Assembly (NCBI RefSeq): GCF_001567585.1
Contig: NZ_LRQV01000071.1
Location: 1 to 34,849 of the forward strand
From: Micromonospora rosaria
GTDB taxonomy: Bacteria > Actinomycetota > Actinomycetes > Mycobacteriales > Micromonosporaceae
DNA: 34,849 bases
Reading direction: 5' to 3'
A program made the translations under genes and the position numbers. The notes beneath the pieces are model-generated. The model was not told the DNA's origin. It ran no database searches and saw only the letters and a list, made by a program, of their open reading frames with translations. Numbering within the stretch: the stretch's first letter is position 1; the number at the start of each line of letters is the position of its first letter. Below are positions 33,105 through 34,849 of this stretch, piece by piece.

Positions 33105-33296
33105 ATGCTCGCCATCATCGCGGCCATCGTTTTCGGGTTCGCGCTCCTGATCGACCTGCTGAACAACAACTTCGGCGCGCCGGACCTGTTCAACTGGAAC
33201 ACGCTCGTACTCATCGGGTTGCTCCTGATCGCGCTCCACCTGGGCGGCGTCGGCAGCGGCGTCCGGGGCGGCGGGTGGCGTCGAGGCCGTCGCTAG
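33105..33296 (+). CDS. small two-helix membrane protein
   Basis: This 63-aa protein has two hydrophobic helices (LAIIAAIVFGFALLIDLL and NTLVLIGLLLIALHLGGV), separated by a polar stretch NNNFGAPDLFNW, and ends in a Gly/Arg-rich tail. ATG 33105 has GGAGG (33094-33098) 6 nt upstream, which makes translation convincing. I recall similar short proteins in related actinobacteria without assigned function. It stands alone between the MFS gene and rarA. Confidence 0.8.
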   Translation: MLAIIAAIVFGFALLIDLLNNNFGAPDLFNWNTLVLIGLLLIALHLGGVGSGVRGGGWRRGRR

Positions 33297-33371
33297 GCTC
33301 GCTGCTGACTGGAAATGATCGCTGCCGGGTCGGGTCCGCGCCGCGCTTCGGGCGATGCGGATCCGGCCCGG

Positions 33372-33377
33372 TACTGT
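33372..33377 (+). promoter_or_regulatory. -10 box for a leaderless rarA transcript
   Basis: TACTGT fits TANNNT and ends 7 bp before the rarA ATG (33385). No Shine-Dalgarno precedes that ATG. Confidence 0.5.
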
Positions 33378-33384
33378 TCATCCG

Positions 33385-34849
33385 ATGGAGTCCGACGCCC
33401 TGTTCCCACTCGGTGAGCCCGCCGCGACGCACCGCGATCCGGCCGGGTCCGGCGGCGACGGTTTCACCTCCGTGGGCGCGGACGCGCCGCTGCCGGTCCG
33501 GATGCGACCGGCGACCATCGACGAACTGGTCGGGCAGGAGCACCTGCTCGCCCCCGGCGCGCCGCTGCGGCAACTGGTCGAGGGGGCCGCTCCGCTGTCG
33601 GTGATCCTCTGGGGGCCGCCGGGCAGCGGCAAGACCACCATCGCGCACCTGGTGGCGCGGGCCACCGACCGCCGGTTCGTGGCGATGTCGGCGCTGTCCG
33701 CCGGGGTGAAGGACGTCCGCGCGGTGATCGACACCGCCCGGCGGCAGCGCCGCTCCGGTGGCCCGCCGACCGTGCTCTTCATCGACGAGGTGCACCGGTT
33801 CAGCAAGACCCAGCAGGACTCGCTGCTCGCCGCCGTCGAGGACCGGACGGTGACCCTGCTCGCCGCGACCACGGAGAACCCGTACTTCTCGGTCATCTCG
33901 CCGCTGCTGTCGCGCTGCGTCCTGCTCACCCTCCAGGCGCTGGACGACGCCGCCGTGCGCGGCCTGCTGCGCCGCGCGGTCGCCGACGAGCGCGGCCTGG
34001 CCGGGGCCCTCACCCTGGAGACCGAGGCCGAGGAGCACCTGGTCCGGCTGGCCGGTGGGGACGTCCGCAAGGCGCTGACCGCGCTGGAGGCGGCGGCGGC
34101 CTCCGCCACGGCCCTCGGCACCGGCCGGATCGACCTGGCCACCGCCGAGCAGGCGGTGGACACCGCGGCGGTGCGCTACGACCGGGCCGGGGACGCCCAC
34201 TACGACGTCACCAGCGCCTTCATCAAGAGCATGCGCGGGTCGGACGTGGACGCCGCCCTGCACTGGCTGGCCCGGATGCTGGTCGCCGGGGAGGACGCCC
34301 GGTTCATCGCCCGCCGGCTGGTGATCTTCGCCAGTGAGGACGTCGGGATGGCGGACCCCGCCGCGCTGAGCGTGGCCACCGCCGCCGCGCACGCCGTGGA
34401 GTACGTCGGCCTGCCGGAGGTCCAGTTGACCCTCGCCCAGGCGGTGATCCATCTGGCCACCGCGCCGAAGTCGAACTCGGCCACCACCGCCATCGGCGCG
34501 GCGCTCGCCGACGTCCGGGCGGGCCGGGGCGGTCCGGTGCCGCGTGGCCTGCGGGACGCGCACTACGCGGGCGCCCGGGGGCTCGGCCACGGCATCGGGT
34601 ACCGCTATCCGCACGACGACCAGCGGGGCGTGGTCACCCAGCAGTACGCACCCGACGATCTTGTCGGTACCGACTACTACCGTCCGAGCGGACACGGGGC
34701 GGAACGATCGGTCGCGGCCCGACTGCCGGTGCTGCGGCGGATCGTCCGGGGCCTGCCGGCCCCGGTGTCCCGCACGGACGGCGTCGCCACGGGGGGGAAC
34801 GGCCGTCCGTCGAGGGCGGTGGTCGCCGAGGCGACGCATGAGGGCGGCA
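33385..34849 (+). CDS. rarA: replication-associated recombination protein RarA (partial, 3' end outside)
   Basis: RarA (MgsA) is an AAA+ ATPase of the clamp-loader group that works at stalled replication forks. 488 codons are visible and the frame is still open at the window end. The N-terminus carries a variable leader, then LPVRMRPATIDELVGQEHLL. Walker A is WGPPGSGKTT (GPPGSGKT at residues 77-84), Walker B is LFIDEVH (131-137), sensor 1 is AATTENP and the arginine finger is in SPLLSRC. The C-terminal tetramerisation domain includes YDVTSAFIKSMRGSDVDAAL and RRLVIFASEDVG. The end is a poorly conserved extension. The start fits a leaderless promoter. Confidence 0.95.
   Translation, partial: MESDALFPLGEPAATHRDPAGSGGDGFTSVGADAPLPVRMRPATIDELVGQEHLLAPGAPLRQLVEGAAPLSVILWGPPGSGKTTIAHLVARATDRRFVAMSALSAGVKDVRAVIDTARRQRRSGGPPTVLFIDEVHRFSKTQQDSLLAAVEDRTVTLLAATTENPYFSVISPLLSRCVLLTLQALDDAAVRGLLRRAVADERGLAGALTLETEAEEHLVRLAGGDVRKALTALEAAAASATALGTGRIDLATAEQAVDTAAVRYDRAGDAHYDVTSAFIKSMRGSDVDAALHWLARMLVAGEDARFIARRLVIFASEDVGMADPAALSVATAAAHAVEYVGLPEVQLTLAQAVIHLATAPKSNSATTAIGAALADVRAGRGGPVPRGLRDAHYAGARGLGHGIGYRYPHDDQRGVVTQQYAPDDLVGTDYYRPSGHGAERSVAARLPVLRRIVRGLPAPVSRTDGVATGGNGRPSRAVVAEATHEGG

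Overview
The window is high-GC actinobacterial chromosome. Coding regions have G or C at nearly every third codon position, GTG starts are common, many genes appear leaderless behind a TANNNT -10 box, and the core gene order ruvC-ruvA-ruvB-yajC-secD-secF-apt-relA-cyclophilin-MBL hydrolase-hisS...aspS...rarA is typical of actinobacteria. Protein details and a 52-bp intergenic repeat of a kind I recall from Micromonospora suggest Micromonosporaceae. That placement is inference; no search was run. I saw no rRNA, tRNA, CRISPR array, transposase or prophage gene.

Layout. Positions 1-66 (minus) hold the first 22 codons of an exported protein cut by the window edge. dnaE (346-3882) follows divergently. 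An accessory stretch (3883-9100) comes next: an unrecognised membrane protein, a short coding relic broken by a 16-bp tandem duplication, a class V aminotransferase, an orphan MerR-type/B12-like sensor domain without a DNA-binding domain, and a TetR regulator divergent from a FAD monooxygenase over a double palindromic operator.

The conserved block (9165-22907) follows. ruvCAB (Holliday junction processing) sits behind a LexA-like box. yajC-secD-secF supplies the Sec translocon accessory complex. apt (adenine salvage) and relA ((p)ppGpp metabolism) come next, then two tandem membrane-anchored cyclophilins on the minus strand, a glyoxalase II-like hydrolase and hisS. One of the two cyclophilins appears to have lost its catalytic residues.

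The last third mixes accessory and core genes: an acyl-ACP desaturase behind a perfect 31-bp palindrome; a PaaI-type thioesterase divergent from an HxlR regulator; a secreted SGNH hydrolase divergent from a secreted S1 protease; a DUF998-like membrane protein bracketed by inverted 52-bp repeats; aspS; an RmlD-like reductase; an ArsR-type regulator translationally coupled to an MFS transporter and preceded by three 13-bp iterons; a 63-aa membrane protein; and rarA, which runs off the right edge.

I do not see a clear multi-gene undescribed system. The most unusual signals are regulatory and structural: paired palindromic or iterated operators, hairpins over ribosome binding sites, the inverted-repeat bracket around the DUF998 gene, the frame-broken relic, and the degenerate cyclophilin.
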